Source of the DNA: CANGTU01 sp046336655
GTDB lineage: Bacteria > Bacteroidota > Bacteroidia > Flavobacteriales_D > Sanyastnellaceae
Assembly: GCA_046336655.1 (NCBI GenBank)
Contig: JBKDGH010000141.1
Coordinates: 1-23,247, forward strand
Length of the DNA stretch: 23,247 nt
Direction of reading: 5' to 3'
The notes under the pieces were generated by a model that had not been told where the DNA came from, did not search any database, and saw only the letters and a program-made list of their open reading frames with translations. A program made the translations under genes and the position numbers. Below are positions 1 through 7,012 of the stretch, piece by piece. Positions within the stretch are counted from its first letter, which is position 1. The number at the start of each line of letters is the position of its first letter.

Positions 1-34
1 GTATAGCACATACCGTAGTAAAGAGTATTTTCAT
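1..34 (-). CDS. Possible start of a divergent exported protein (partial)
   Basis: On the minus strand an ATG at 34 opens a frame that reads MKILFTTVCAI before leaving the window. A lysine followed by a hydrophobic run is how a signal peptide begins, so this may be the first eleven codons of a secreted or membrane protein divergent from the HU gene. Nothing more of it can be seen. I found no good -7 box for it in the next 100 bases, so chance is a real alternative. Confidence 0.3.
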   Translation of the reverse strand, partial: MKILFTTVCAI

Positions 35-200
35 GTGTGGTTATTTACGTGTCCAGCCATTAAACCCCGAAATACCTCAAAAGGTTGTTTCTCCCCCCCC
101 ACAATCTGTGCCTTTCGTTGCTGGCTGTTCTTAATTACCTCCGAAATGCCCGTCGAACGGGGCTTTCAGCACCTAAAAAACCGCGCTTATCAACAACAGA

Positions 201-233
201 GGGGTTTTTTCAACAAAAACCACAAAAAACCCC
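201..233. repeat. Perfect inverted repeat upstream of the HU promoter
   Basis: GGGGTTTTTT at 201-210 is matched exactly by AAAAAACCCC at 224-233, with a 13-nt A-rich loop. It ends 8 bp before the -33 element of the HU promoter. It could be a protein-binding site or the end of an antisense or upstream transcript. The other 1-318 sequence holds no convincing gene; it includes a C8 tract near 92-99. Confidence 0.6.
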
Positions 234-241
234 GTCAAGTC

Positions 242-273
242 TTGCTTTCCAGAAAATCATCCTTCTACATTTG
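242..273 (+). promoter_or_regulatory. Promoter of the HU gene
   Basis: TTG at 242-244 and TACATTTG at 266-273 are 21 nt apart and fit the Bacteroidota -33/-7 promoter (TTG and TAnnTTTG). Transcription should begin near 278-280, leaving a leader of about 40 nt before the HU start codon at 319. Confidence 0.7.
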
Positions 274-318
274 GCGTAAATCAACGGTTTCAAGTTTAAC
301 CCTCAAAATCAAAACTCA

Positions 319-591
319 ATGAACAAAGCAGAATTGATCGAAGCAATTGCTTCAAATGCGAAGATTTCTAAGGCTGACGCCAAGAAAGCTCTCGACGGTT
401 TCATCGATGCAACTACCAAGGCCCTCAAGAAGGGTGACCGTGTTGCTCTCGTAGGTTTCGGTTCTTTCAGCGTGAGCAAGCGCGCTGCACGCAAAGGCCG
501 CAACCCACAGACCGGTAAGGAAATCACCATCAAGGCTAAGAACGTGGTACGTTTCAAGGCTGGTGCTGAGCTTTCTACCAAAGTGAAGTAA
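319..591 (+). CDS. hup: HU-family DNA-binding protein
   Basis: This 90-residue protein has the length and pattern of bacterial HU. It opens with MNKAELIEAIA and has the helical dimerisation part (residues 1-45), the conserved turn GFGSFSV (about residues 47-53), and the beta-arm with RKGRNPQTGKEI ending in the usual VRFKAG. HU is a dimeric nucleoid protein that bends and compacts DNA in the cytoplasm without strong sequence preference. Codon use is strongly biased (many CTC, AAG, GGT codons), as expected for an abundant protein. It has its own promoter at 242-273 and a hairpin terminator just after the stop. The call is secure; whether it is the alpha or beta type has no meaning here because only one subunit is seen. 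Confidence 0.96.
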   Translation: MNKAELIEAIASNAKISKADAKKALDGFIDATTKALKKGDRVALVGFGSFSVSKRAARKGRNPQTGKEITIKAKNVVRFKAGAELSTKVK

Positions 592-612
592 TTTTATCTC
601 GCTGAGATGAAG

Positions 613-648
613 AAGAGGCTGTCAGCAATGACGGCCTCTTTGCTTTTT
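613..648 (+). terminator. Rho-independent terminator after HU
   Basis: AAGAGGC-T-GTCA (613-624) pairs with TGAC-G-GCCTCTT (629-640) around a GCAA tetraloop, giving a 12-pair stem with one T-G wobble, followed by TGCTTTTT. The next gene starts only 8 nt later, so some read-through into trmH is likely. Confidence 0.85.
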
Positions 649-655
649 ATTCCTG

Positions 656-1327
656 ATGAGCACTGACCTCTACGAATACCTCACCCATCATCTCACCGGA
701 CGAAAGCGCGAGCTGTTCGACCAGGTGGCCAATGAACGCACACGACATCTCACCGTTGTGCTTGAGGATATCTACCAGACCCAGAATGCGAGTGCCATTA
801 TGCGCAGCGCAGAAAGCTGGGGCGTGCAGGATATCCATGTAATCGAAAACGAGCACGCATTTAATTTTCATCGCAGAATTTCCAAAGGCGCTTATGACTG
901 GCTCACTATCTGCCGGTATAATGAAAGTGCAGCCAACTCCCTTGCATGTATGCATGCGCTCAAGCAGGAGGGTTACTCCATAGCTGCGACGTCGCTCGAA
1001 GACTCTGCCATGGCCCCTGAGGATATTCCGTTGGACCGTCCGCTGGCCATTGTAATGGGCACGGAACTCACGGGTGTTTCGGAAACGGTGCGCACCCATT
1101 GCGACCATTTCATTAAAATTCCCATGCGCGGATTCACGGAAAGTCTGAATGTAAGCGTGGCAAGCGGAGTGCTGATGTACACCCTGATGAACCGCTTACG
1201 CGCTTCCGGAATCTCGTGGCGATTGCCTGAAGAAGCACAACTTGAATTGAAAATTCAATGGGCGCGCAAAGCCATTGCGTGGAGCGAAACCCTGATTGAA
1301 TTGTTTGAATCCGGAGAACGGTTATGA
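656..1327 (+). CDS. trmH: TrmH/SpoU-family tRNA 2'-O-methyltransferase
   Basis: The 223-residue protein has the three SPOUT motifs in order: motif 1 NASAIMRSAESWGVQDIHVI (residues 44-63, with Asn44 and Arg50), motif 2 IVMGTELTGVSE (about 125-137) and motif 3 IPMRGFTESLNVSVA (about 160-175), which form the trefoil knot that binds S-adenosylmethionine. The N-terminal RTRHLTVVLEDIYQ is typical of TrmH, which methylates the ribose of guanosine 18 in tRNA; the size matches TrmH and there is no extra RNA-binding N-terminal domain as in RlmB. The start sits 8 nt after the HU terminator, so it may be transcribed partly from the HU promoter. The stop overlaps the next start as ATGA, which suggests translational coupling. 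Substrate specificity is inferred from family resemblance. Confidence 0.88.
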   Translation: MSTDLYEYLTHHLTGRKRELFDQVANERTRHLTVVLEDIYQTQNASAIMRSAESWGVQDIHVIENEHAFNFHRRISKGAYDWLTICRYNESAANSLACMHALKQEGYSIAATSLEDSAMAPEDIPLDRPLAIVMGTELTGVSETVRTHCDHFIKIPMRGFTESLNVSVASGVLMYTLMNRLRASGISWRLPEEAQLELKIQWARKAIAWSETLIELFESGERL

Positions 1328-2673
1328 ATGCACCGCTACAAACCCTCGACACGTCCCTGCGCGGACTGCTCCGCGTTGCGCTGCCCATGAGTCTGGGAGC
1401 GCTCGTGCAGTTTATTGTCGTGTTCACAGATAACTATTTCGTGTCGCGGATCAGCGGAGAAGCCATGAGTGCGGTGTCGTACTGCGGCCTCATTTATGTG
1501 ACGCTGGCCATGATTGGTTACGGACTTGGCAATGCCAGTCAGATCATCATAGCGCGGAGAAAAGGAGAAGGCAATGACAGCGAAGTATCATCTACCGCGG
1601 CCAACGCCTTGTGGCTGTCGTTCATCACTGCCACCATTCAGTTTGTTCTTCTGGCAGTAGTTGTGCCCATGGTATTGCCATCCGTGATTGCATCCGATGC
1701 AATCCGCTCGCACATGGAGGCATTCATTCCCTGGCGTGCAGCGGGATTTTTCTTTTATACCCCGCTCACTATCCTGCTTTCTTTCTGGTCGGGCATAGCG
1801 GTGACACGGGCCATGGCGTACACTACCATCATCACGGCTCTGGTGAATATCGTTCTCGATTACCTCCTCGTATTCGGACACTACGGAGCTCCTGAAATGG
1901 GCGTAGCGGGTGCGGCGCTTGCAACCTCCATTGCCGAGGCATGCGCGCTTATCTACCTGATCATATACACAGTGACGCACCCTGCAAGCCGTCCGTTTGC
2001 GCTGTTTACCGCCTTCCGAGCGATGGTGTGGAAACACACCGGAGCAATCATCACGCTCGGCGGACCGATCATTCTCCAGCTCGTGCTGAGCCTGTTCATC
2101 TGGCTCGTATTCTACAATTTCGTGGAAAAGCTCGGAGAGTCTTCCACGCAGTCCGCCTTCATCGTGCGCAACATGTATATGCTCGCGTGGGTAAGTGTGA
2201 TGGGAGTAAGTACCACCACGAAGACGTATGTGTCCGGACTGATTGCGGAAGGCCGCCAGCGCGATCTGGTGCCCACCATCCGCAAGTTGATTCTGCTAAA
2301 TCTCACCGGCATTCTGTTGCTCACACACGGACTGATCCTCTATCCGGATTTTATCGCGGGATTATTTACCGAAAATACCGAAACCATCCAGCTCACCGTG
2401 CGCAGCGCATGGATTGTATTTCCTGCAGTTCTCGTCTTCGGCTGCACAAGTATCCTGCTCGGCACAGTGGAAGGCAGCGGCAACACCATGGCCGGATTCG
2501 TCATTGAACTCATCACCACCGTCTTCTACCTCACCGCAGCCTATATCCTCGCTATCGAGCGCCGTGATCCGGTGTACATCGTATGGACGGCGGATTATGT
2601 CTACTTCGTGCTTATCGGCGTGCTTTCTCTTCTTTACCTGAGAAGTGGTAAATGGAAACACACGCGCGTGTAG
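1324..2673 (+). CDS. MATE-family multidrug/Na+ antiporter
   Basis: This 449-residue, very hydrophobic protein has about twelve membrane segments in two similar halves, the size and layout of MATE transporters. Typical family stretches are ALPMSLGALVQFIVVFTDNY at residues 19-38, the NALW-type segment in helix 3, and VAGAALATSIAE near residue 195. MATE proteins export cationic drugs or metabolites in exchange for Na+ or H+ across the inner membrane. It begins inside the stop codon of trmH (ATGA overlap at 1324-1327), so the two are probably made from one message. Substrate cannot be deduced. No terminator is obvious directly after the stop. Confidence 0.9.
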   Translation: MNAPLQTLDTSLRGLLRVALPMSLGALVQFIVVFTDNYFVSRISGEAMSAVSYCGLIYVTLAMIGYGLGNASQIIIARRKGEGNDSEVSSTAANALWLSFITATIQFVLLAVVVPMVLPSVIASDAIRSHMEAFIPWRAAGFFFYTPLTILLSFWSGIAVTRAMAYTTIITALVNIVLDYLLVFGHYGAPEMGVAGAALATSIAEACALIYLIIYTVTHPASRPFALFTAFRAMVWKHTGAIITLGGPIILQLVLSLFIWLVFYNFVEKLGESSTQSAFIVRNMYMLAWVSVMGVSTTTKTYVSGLIAEGRQRDLVPTIRKLILLNLTGILLLTHGLILYPDFIAGLFTENTETIQLTVRSAWIVFPAVLVFGCTSILLGTVEGSGNTMAGFVIELITTVFYLTAAYILAIERRDPVYIVWTADYVYFVLIGVLSLLYLRSGKWKHTRV

Positions 2674-2786
2674 ACGGTCGTACTCTTCTTGCCAAAATTC
2701 ATTAAATCACTCCATTAGCTTCACAATTCCGCTAACAATAGACGGGGTCAGCTGTTCTATTTACTTAGAAAATTCAATGTTAAGAA

Positions 2787-2859
2787 GTGATTAGAGACAA
2801 GCCGGGCACTTGGGAAGCCGGCGAGGTAATTGCGCGCTGAGCGAAGGAGAAGATATCAC
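2787..2859 (+). other. Structured intergenic segment, possible small RNA or leader
   Basis: In the 264-nt gap between the MATE gene and the next lipoprotein gene, GTGAT (2787-2791) can pair with ATCAC (2855-2859), enclosing a GCCGG (2801-2805) / CCGGC (2818-2822) hairpin and a GC-rich second arm (GCGCGCTGAGCG). This could be a small RNA or a leader element, but the pairing is short and I recognise no family. No coding region is seen in the gap. Confidence 0.2.
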
Positions 2860-2937
2860 GTACAATATGTAATAGCTAAAGCGGAAAAGCCGAAAGCCGC
2901 GTAAAAAAAAGTAGGCATAATCCTTATATCTATTCCT

Positions 2938-3603
2938 ATGAAAAAAATCAAGCTCTTCATGGTCATCGCTCTGGCAGGTCTGTTCTTTACCTCATGCAAC
3001 GAGGCTTCGGAAAAAGCCAAACAAGAGGCTGAGCAGGTAGTCAATTCAACCAATGAAAAAGTCCAAAAGACCATTGACGAATTGAATCTGGCGTATGTGG
3101 AAGAAGGTGCTCAGGACGTCATCACCTACGACGAAGTGAATGCCGCCCAGCAGGCCTGGTGTGATGCGCTCGTGAAAATTGGTCAGCTGAAAGAAGAAGG
3201 TGGCGACTATAAAGCCTACGCGGAGCAAGTGCTTTCTGAAGCATACAACTATGACTACGGAAAAGTATTCTTCAAACCCACACTGGCATTCGGCGAGCAG
3301 ACCTTTCGCAATGATAAAAAAGGTGCGCTGGCCTACTTCATCGGCGGCGACCCGGATTATCCCAATGACAAAGGCTTTGCCCTCACTCCATGGGTAAAGG
3401 CCAGATACGACAACGCAGGTTCTGGCAATGAGGGAATTCAGATCTACGGAACCGTGGCGATCACCATTGGCAATGTGTGGGTTACAGGCAAGGATGGCAA
3501 AGAAGTAATGGTCGACAAGACATGGGTGTTTAAAAAAGGCAAAGACGGCAAGCTGCGCATCATCGTGCACAAGTCAGCACTGCCATTCAGCCCGGAGGCA
3601 TAA
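2938..3603 (+). CDS. Lipoprotein, NTF2/SnoaL-like fold possible
   Basis: The 221-residue product opens with a lipoprotein signal peptide (MKKIKLFMVIALAGLFFTSC) with the acylated cysteine at position 20. A short charged, helical stretch (residues 22-55, rich in Glu, Lys and Gln) follows as a linker. The rest, from about residue 60, contains DEVNAAQQAWCDALVKIG and ends with VDKTWVFKKGKDGKLRIIVHKSALPF, a pattern seen in NTF2-like proteins related to SnoaL and calmodulin-kinase association domains. That fold assignment is my inference. It probably sits on the periplasmic face of a membrane. It stands alone, with a strong terminator 8 nt after its stop. I cannot give a function. Confidence 0.8.
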   Translation: MKKIKLFMVIALAGLFFTSCNEASEKAKQEAEQVVNSTNEKVQKTIDELNLAYVEEGAQDVITYDEVNAAQQAWCDALVKIGQLKEEGGDYKAYAEQVLSEAYNYDYGKVFFKPTLAFGEQTFRNDKKGALAYFIGGDPDYPNDKGFALTPWVKARYDNAGSGNEGIQIYGTVAITIGNVWVTGKDGKEVMVDKTWVFKKGKDGKLRIIVHKSALPFSPEA

Positions 3604-3610
3604 TCAGATT

Positions 3611-3650
3611 GCAGCCTGCATGGGATAACCGTGCAGGCTGCTTTATCTTT
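3611..3650 (+). terminator. Strong rho-independent terminator
   Basis: GCAGCCTGCA (3611-3620) pairs perfectly with TGCAGGCTGC (3632-3641) across an 11-nt loop and is followed by a T-rich tail. It ends the lipoprotein transcript. Confidence 0.9.
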
Positions 3651-3713
3651 TCCCAACGCTTTACACGAGCAACTCATTAAAGCCCTTATGCCACACCCCT
3701 AAACACACTGCCA

Positions 3714-4496
3714 TTGAAACATGCGTTCGCGGCTTTACTTTTATGGCTACTCTCAGTTCCGACGCTTTTTGCGCAGCAGGAAGAGACGATCACACACAAC
3801 ACCATTGGCTGGTATAACTATTTCGGGACATTTCGCATAACCCCGAAAATCGGGATTCACACCGAGTACCAGTGGAGACGGAGTCAGCTGGTCACGCATC
3901 CGCAACAATCATTATTGCGCACCGGCATCAACTACAATCTGAAGCCCTCTCTGAAACTCAGGATTGGCTACGCGTGGATTGAAACATCTGCATACGGTGA
4001 AATACCGGTGAATGCACTCGGGCGCGACTTTACCGAACACCGCACGTTTCAAATGGTTCAGGCCACTCACCGCTCAGGAAAGGGGGAATTCCTGCACAGG
4101 GCCATGCTGGAACAACGTTTTACAGGGCGCTATTCTTCCCCCGAAATTGAAACAGAAGATGCATTCTCGTTTTCAAACAGGTTAAGGTATATGTTCCGTT
4201 TTCAACTGCCACTAAAAGGCGAACGAATAACATCACACACCCCTTATTTGGCGACATTCACTGAACTGTTTGCCAGCTTCGGAAGAAATGTCTCCAAGGA
4301 TGGTATAGATCAGTTGCGGACCTCCCTGCTTGCGGGATATCAATTCAGTTCTACGGCCCGACTGGAGGCGGGATACCTTTTTCAAGGTTTTCAATACAGC
4401 CGGCAAATCAATGGCAATGATGCATTACAGGTCAATCACGGCGTTATCATAAACTGTGTATTCAATGTAGACCTGAGCTCAGGAGCCATTGAATAA
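3714..4496 (+). CDS. DUF2490 family outer-membrane beta-barrel-like protein
   Basis: The 260-residue protein has a signal peptide (residues 1-20, MKHAFAALLLWLLSVPTLFA, cleaved before QQEE). The body shows alternating hydrophobic and polar strands with many aromatic residues, such as IGWYNYFGTFRITPKIGIHT and LRTGINYNLKPSLKLRIGYAW, the pattern of DUF2490, a small predicted beta-barrel of unknown function in Bacteroidota. The start is a TTG at 3714: no in-frame ATG lies upstream that keeps the signal peptide, and the ATGs at 3688 and 3721 are in another frame. A TATCTTTT -7-like box overlaps the preceding terminator at about 3643. The final residues (NHGVIINCVFNVDL) look like a closing beta strand. 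Confidence 0.8.
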   Translation: MKHAFAALLLWLLSVPTLFAQQEETITHNTIGWYNYFGTFRITPKIGIHTEYQWRRSQLVTHPQQSLLRTGINYNLKPSLKLRIGYAWIETSAYGEIPVNALGRDFTEHRTFQMVQATHRSGKGEFLHRAMLEQRFTGRYSSPEIETEDAFSFSNRLRYMFRFQLPLKGERITSHTPYLATFTELFASFGRNVSKDGIDQLRTSLLAGYQFSSTARLEAGYLFQGFQYSRQINGNDALQVNHGVIINCVFNVDLSSGAIE

Positions 4497-4591
4497 GGCA
4501 GAGTGTGCGGAGCACATCCCGCTTCAGATTAAGTTTGACCTGAAAAAGTCAACCCACTCCTCGTTAAGGTTGAAAAAACCTGCAGAACGCC

Positions 4592-4984
4592 ATGAGCAGA
4601 TCCGCCGCGTATCGCATACTCAACGCAGGAATAGCAGCAGTATGGCTGATCAACGGACTCTGGTGCAAAGTGCTGAATCAGGTACCGAGGCATCAGGAGA
4701 TTGTATCGCGGATCCTTGGAGAAGAATATGCACGACCATTGACCATGGCGATTGGCTTTGGTGAAATTGCAATCGCACTGTGGATCATTTCCGGATATAC
4801 GTTCCGACTGCATGCCTTACTGCAAATCGCGCTGGTGATCACCATGAATTGCCTGGAGTTCATCCTCGCGCCGGACTTGCTGCTGTGGGGCCGACTCAAT
4901 CTGCTTTTCGCCCTCCTGTTTGCCGGAGTGGTGTACTTCACCTTCTTCATGCTCCGACCAAAAACGGATTCCCGGAAACGATGA
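4592..4984 (+). CDS. DoxX-like small membrane protein
   Basis: The 130-residue protein has four predicted membrane helices: about 10-24, 50-68, 72-92 and 98-120. It contains the layout of the DoxX-like family: an early WLINGLWCKVLNQVPRHQEI segment, then GFGEIAIALWIISG and a late NLLFALLFAGVVYF helix. These are inner-membrane proteins of unclear function, sometimes tied to redox or thiosulfate metabolism, but I would not transfer that role. The stop overlaps the DUF2071 start (ATGA at 4981-4984), so it is the first gene of a coupled cluster with the DUF2071 and methyltransferase genes. The 95 bases before it hold no clear promoter. Confidence 0.75.
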   Translation: MSRSAAYRILNAGIAAVWLINGLWCKVLNQVPRHQEIVSRILGEEYARPLTMAIGFGEIAIALWIISGYTFRLHALLQIALVITMNCLEFILAPDLLLWGRLNLLFALLFAGVVYFTFFMLRPKTDSRKR

Positions 4985-5718
4985 GGAATCCGCTTAAAAA
5001 TCACCCCTTCGCCTTAGAAGCGCACTTCGAACATTCGGTCGTGCTCACGTTTGCCCTTCCCAAAGAAGACCTGCAACCAATGATTCCGGAGTGCCTCGAA
5101 CTCGACACCTTTCAGGACACGTGGGCGTTCATCGCAGTCGCGCTGGTAAAAACGACACAACTCAGACCCAAGGGATTTCCGCGCTTTCTGGGCAATGACT
5201 TCTTCCTCATTGGCTACCGGATTTTCGTGAGGTATCACACGCAGGCAGGCAAGCGACTGCGCGGATTGTACATCCTGAAGTCAGAGACCGACTCCAAAAA
5301 AATGGAACTGCTGGGAAACTTCTTTACCAGCTACCGCTACTCCACTACTGACATTGCGCTCAGCGATACGCCAGAACACACCTTCATTCAATCCGCACTG
5401 TCGCAGCTTGAGGTGATCCTGCAGCGCAATGCGGAGCACGTTTCCCTGCCTTCCGGCTCACCGTTTTCAGACTGGAAAGAGGCCCGCCGGTTTGCTGGTC
5501 CGCTGCCGTTTACCTTCAGCTATGATCCCGCCACCCGCAGAGTGACTATCATCGAAGGCGTGCGGCAAAACTGGACACCCGAACCTGTGCAGGTACACTC
5601 GCATCATATCGGATTCCTCAGTCAACCGCCGTTTTCATCTGCGATCCTGGCCAGTGCATTTGAAGTGCGCAATGTGCCCTATTATTGGAAAAAAGGCAGA
5701 ACCGAACCATGGAGATAA
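4981..5718 (+). CDS. DUF2071 family protein
   Basis: The 245-residue protein matches DUF2071 (YqjF-like): an N-terminal VVLTFALPKEDLQPMIPECLELDTFQDTWAFIAVALV, then RIFVRYHTQAGKRLRGLYILKSETDSKKM and a C-terminal VHSHHIGFLSQPPF. The family is widespread and of unknown function; its fold resembles acetoacetate decarboxylase. I chose the ATG at 4981 because it overlaps the stop of the DoxX-like gene by four bases and because family members start close to this motif; the open frame reaches back to 4780, but that part is only the DoxX gene read in another frame. The 3' end overlaps the next gene by 10 nt. It has no signal peptide and is probably cytoplasmic. Confidence 0.82.
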   Translation: MRNPLKNHPFALEAHFEHSVVLTFALPKEDLQPMIPECLELDTFQDTWAFIAVALVKTTQLRPKGFPRFLGNDFFLIGYRIFVRYHTQAGKRLRGLYILKSETDSKKMELLGNFFTSYRYSTTDIALSDTPEHTFIQSALSQLEVILQRNAEHVSLPSGSPFSDWKEARRFAGPLPFTFSYDPATRRVTIIEGVRQNWTPEPVQVHSHHIGFLSQPPFSSAILASAFEVRNVPYYWKKGRTEPWR

Positions 5719-6518
5719 CGCGCAGGCCATTACAAGGAGTCAGCAACATCATCCGGTTCAACTGGCCCTTTTATGCGATTGCTGCGGTCGCATTGGCACT
5801 GTTGATTTTCTTCCGCGCATTCCTTCCTGAACCCATTCAACACATCACACTGGCCATTGCGGTTCTGATCTCCGCTGCGCTGCTCATCTCACTGCTTATC
5901 TCACACCTTATTTATGACCATTCCTCATTGTACGAGCTGCGCTGGATGGATGGGAATGCATACCGCGCCTTACTCAACGTGAACGCAGGATTTGATGAGA
6001 TCACTCCCCTCATCCGGCAAAAGCGGCCTGATGCAGTGCTGACCAACTGTGACTTCTTTGATCCCGCAACGCACACGGAAAAATCCATATTGCGCGCCAG
6101 AAAAGCGTATCCACCGACGCCCGGATCGTTCTCCGTTTCCCCACACCAACTGCCCTTTGCGGATCGCTCATTCGATGCAGTCATCGCCTTCCTTTCCGCG
6201 CATGAAATCCGTAATGACGCAGAGCGCGCGGCGTTTTTTACGGAGCTTCGGCGGGTGCTGACGGATGACGGAGAAATTATCATCACAGAGCACCTGCGCG
6301 ACAGGAATAATTTTATGGCTTACACCATTGGATTCTTCCATTTTCATTCGCGATCCAGTTGGATGCGCACGTTTGATGCCGCCGGACTTAAGCTTATGCA
6401 CGAAACCAAAACGACACCGTTCATCACGACATTTATCCTGAAAAAACATGGAGCCCCATCTTCACCTCATCGGAATCCTGCTGATGGCACTGGCGCTGGT
6501 GCACGTCATTTTTCCTAA
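5709..6518 (+). CDS. Membrane-anchored class I methyltransferase-like protein
   Basis: From the ATG at 5709 the product has 269 residues. Two membrane helices lie at about residues 19-37 and 46-68, followed by a cytoplasmic methyltransferase-like domain. Its best motif is LPFADRSFDAVIAFLSAHEI (148-167) followed by ELRRVLTDDGEIIITEHLRD (179-198), typical of Methyltransf_11 motifs IV to VI. The usual glycine-rich SAM-binding motif I (hhDxGxGxG) is not seen where expected (about 100-120, where the sequence is RPDAVLTNCDFFDP), so SAM binding may be altered or lost. Homology should end near ILKK (243-246); the last 23 residues (HGAPSSPHRNPADGTGAGAR...) are read out of frame over the next gene, with which it overlaps by 71 nt. 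Start choice follows the overlap with DUF2071; an ATG at 5685 is possible. Confidence 0.75.
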   Translation: MEITRRPLQGVSNIIRFNWPFYAIAAVALALLIFFRAFLPEPIQHITLAIAVLISAALLISLLISHLIYDHSSLYELRWMDGNAYRALLNVNAGFDEITPLIRQKRPDAVLTNCDFFDPATHTEKSILRARKAYPPTPGSFSVSPHQLPFADRSFDAVIAFLSAHEIRNDAERAAFFTELRRVLTDDGEIIITEHLRDRNNFMAYTIGFFHFHSRSSWMRTFDAAGLKLMHETKTTPFITTFILKKHGAPSSPHRNPADGTGAGARHFS

Positions 6519-6852
6519 GTATTTCAACTGGCGTGCGGAACTCAGTCAGCTCAGCCTGATGAACCGCCAGATGATGTTAGTGCATACCTTTTTCATCGCA
6601 CTTACTGTATTTCTGATTGGACTGCTCTGCTTCAGTTCGGCGTCCATGCTCACCGGCACACTGCTCGGAAAGCGCATTGCGCTCGGATTTGCAGTATTCT
6701 GGACAATCAGGTCAGGCGTGCAGTTCTTCGTCTACTCTCCGGCCCTTTGGAAAGGCAAGGCGTTCGAGACAACCGTGCACATCGTGTTTTCGCTGTTCTG
6801 GATTTATCTGAGCGGGATTTTTTGGATTATCGCATTGAACAGTAATGAATAA
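6448..6852 (+). CDS. Small four-helix membrane protein, function unknown
   Basis: The 134-residue product has four hydrophobic segments: about 5-22, 43-66, 72-92 and 105-130. Conserved-looking polar signatures are FPKYFNWRAELSQLSLMNRQ between helices 1 and 2 and the aromatic FWTIRSGVQFFVYSP. It has no signal peptide and no motif I recognise. The gene begins 71 nt inside the methyltransferase frame and its stop overlaps the next small ORF, so it belongs to the same transcription unit. Its link to the DoxX-like, DUF2071 and methyltransferase genes suggests a shared membrane process that I cannot name. Confidence 0.75.
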   Translation: MEPHLHLIGILLMALALVHVIFPKYFNWRAELSQLSLMNRQMMLVHTFFIALTVFLIGLLCFSSASMLTGTLLGKRIALGFAVFWTIRSGVQFFVYSPALWKGKAFETTVHIVFSLFWIYLSGIFWIIALNSNE

Positions 6853-7012
6853 ATTGAAGCAGAACATTGCGCTGCTGTTCGTCGTCTGCGGCTCTTGCCT
6901 TTCAGTAAAGGAAATTGACGCACTGAAGGATAAGCAGGAGCAGGAAAAAGCCCATCAGATCAACCGCAGAGTGGAGTTCAAGGTAATTTCAAAACGCCCT
7001 TCTGATGACTGA
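6845..7012 (+). CDS. 55-residue ORF, possible OmpA-domain remnant
   Basis: ATG at 6845 overlaps the stop region of the preceding membrane-protein gene. The predicted peptide is 55 residues: MNKLKQNIALLFVVCGSCLS (signal-like), then a charged stretch, then AHQINRRVEFKVISKRPSDD. The Q-x-NRRVEFKVIS string is what one sees at the very end of OmpA-type peptidoglycan-binding domains in Bacteroidota, yet the roughly 100 residues that should precede it are absent. It may be an internally deleted OmpA-like gene, or a short lipoprotein-like peptide with chance similarity. The stop overlaps the next start by 8 nt, so it may still serve in translational coupling. Confidence 0.5.
   Translation: MNKLKQNIALLFVVCGSCLSVKEIDALKDKQEQEKAHQINRRVEFKVISKRPSDD

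Noticed and set aside
85..322. 64- and 95-codon plus-strand frames before the HU gene
   Set aside because: They cover the HU promoter and an inverted repeat, and the peptides have no family character.
4489..4764. 91-codon plus-strand frame overlapping the DUF2490 end and the DoxX-like gene
   Set aside because: Composition is poor and it lies mostly in another frame of the DoxX-like gene, which has clear membrane helices.
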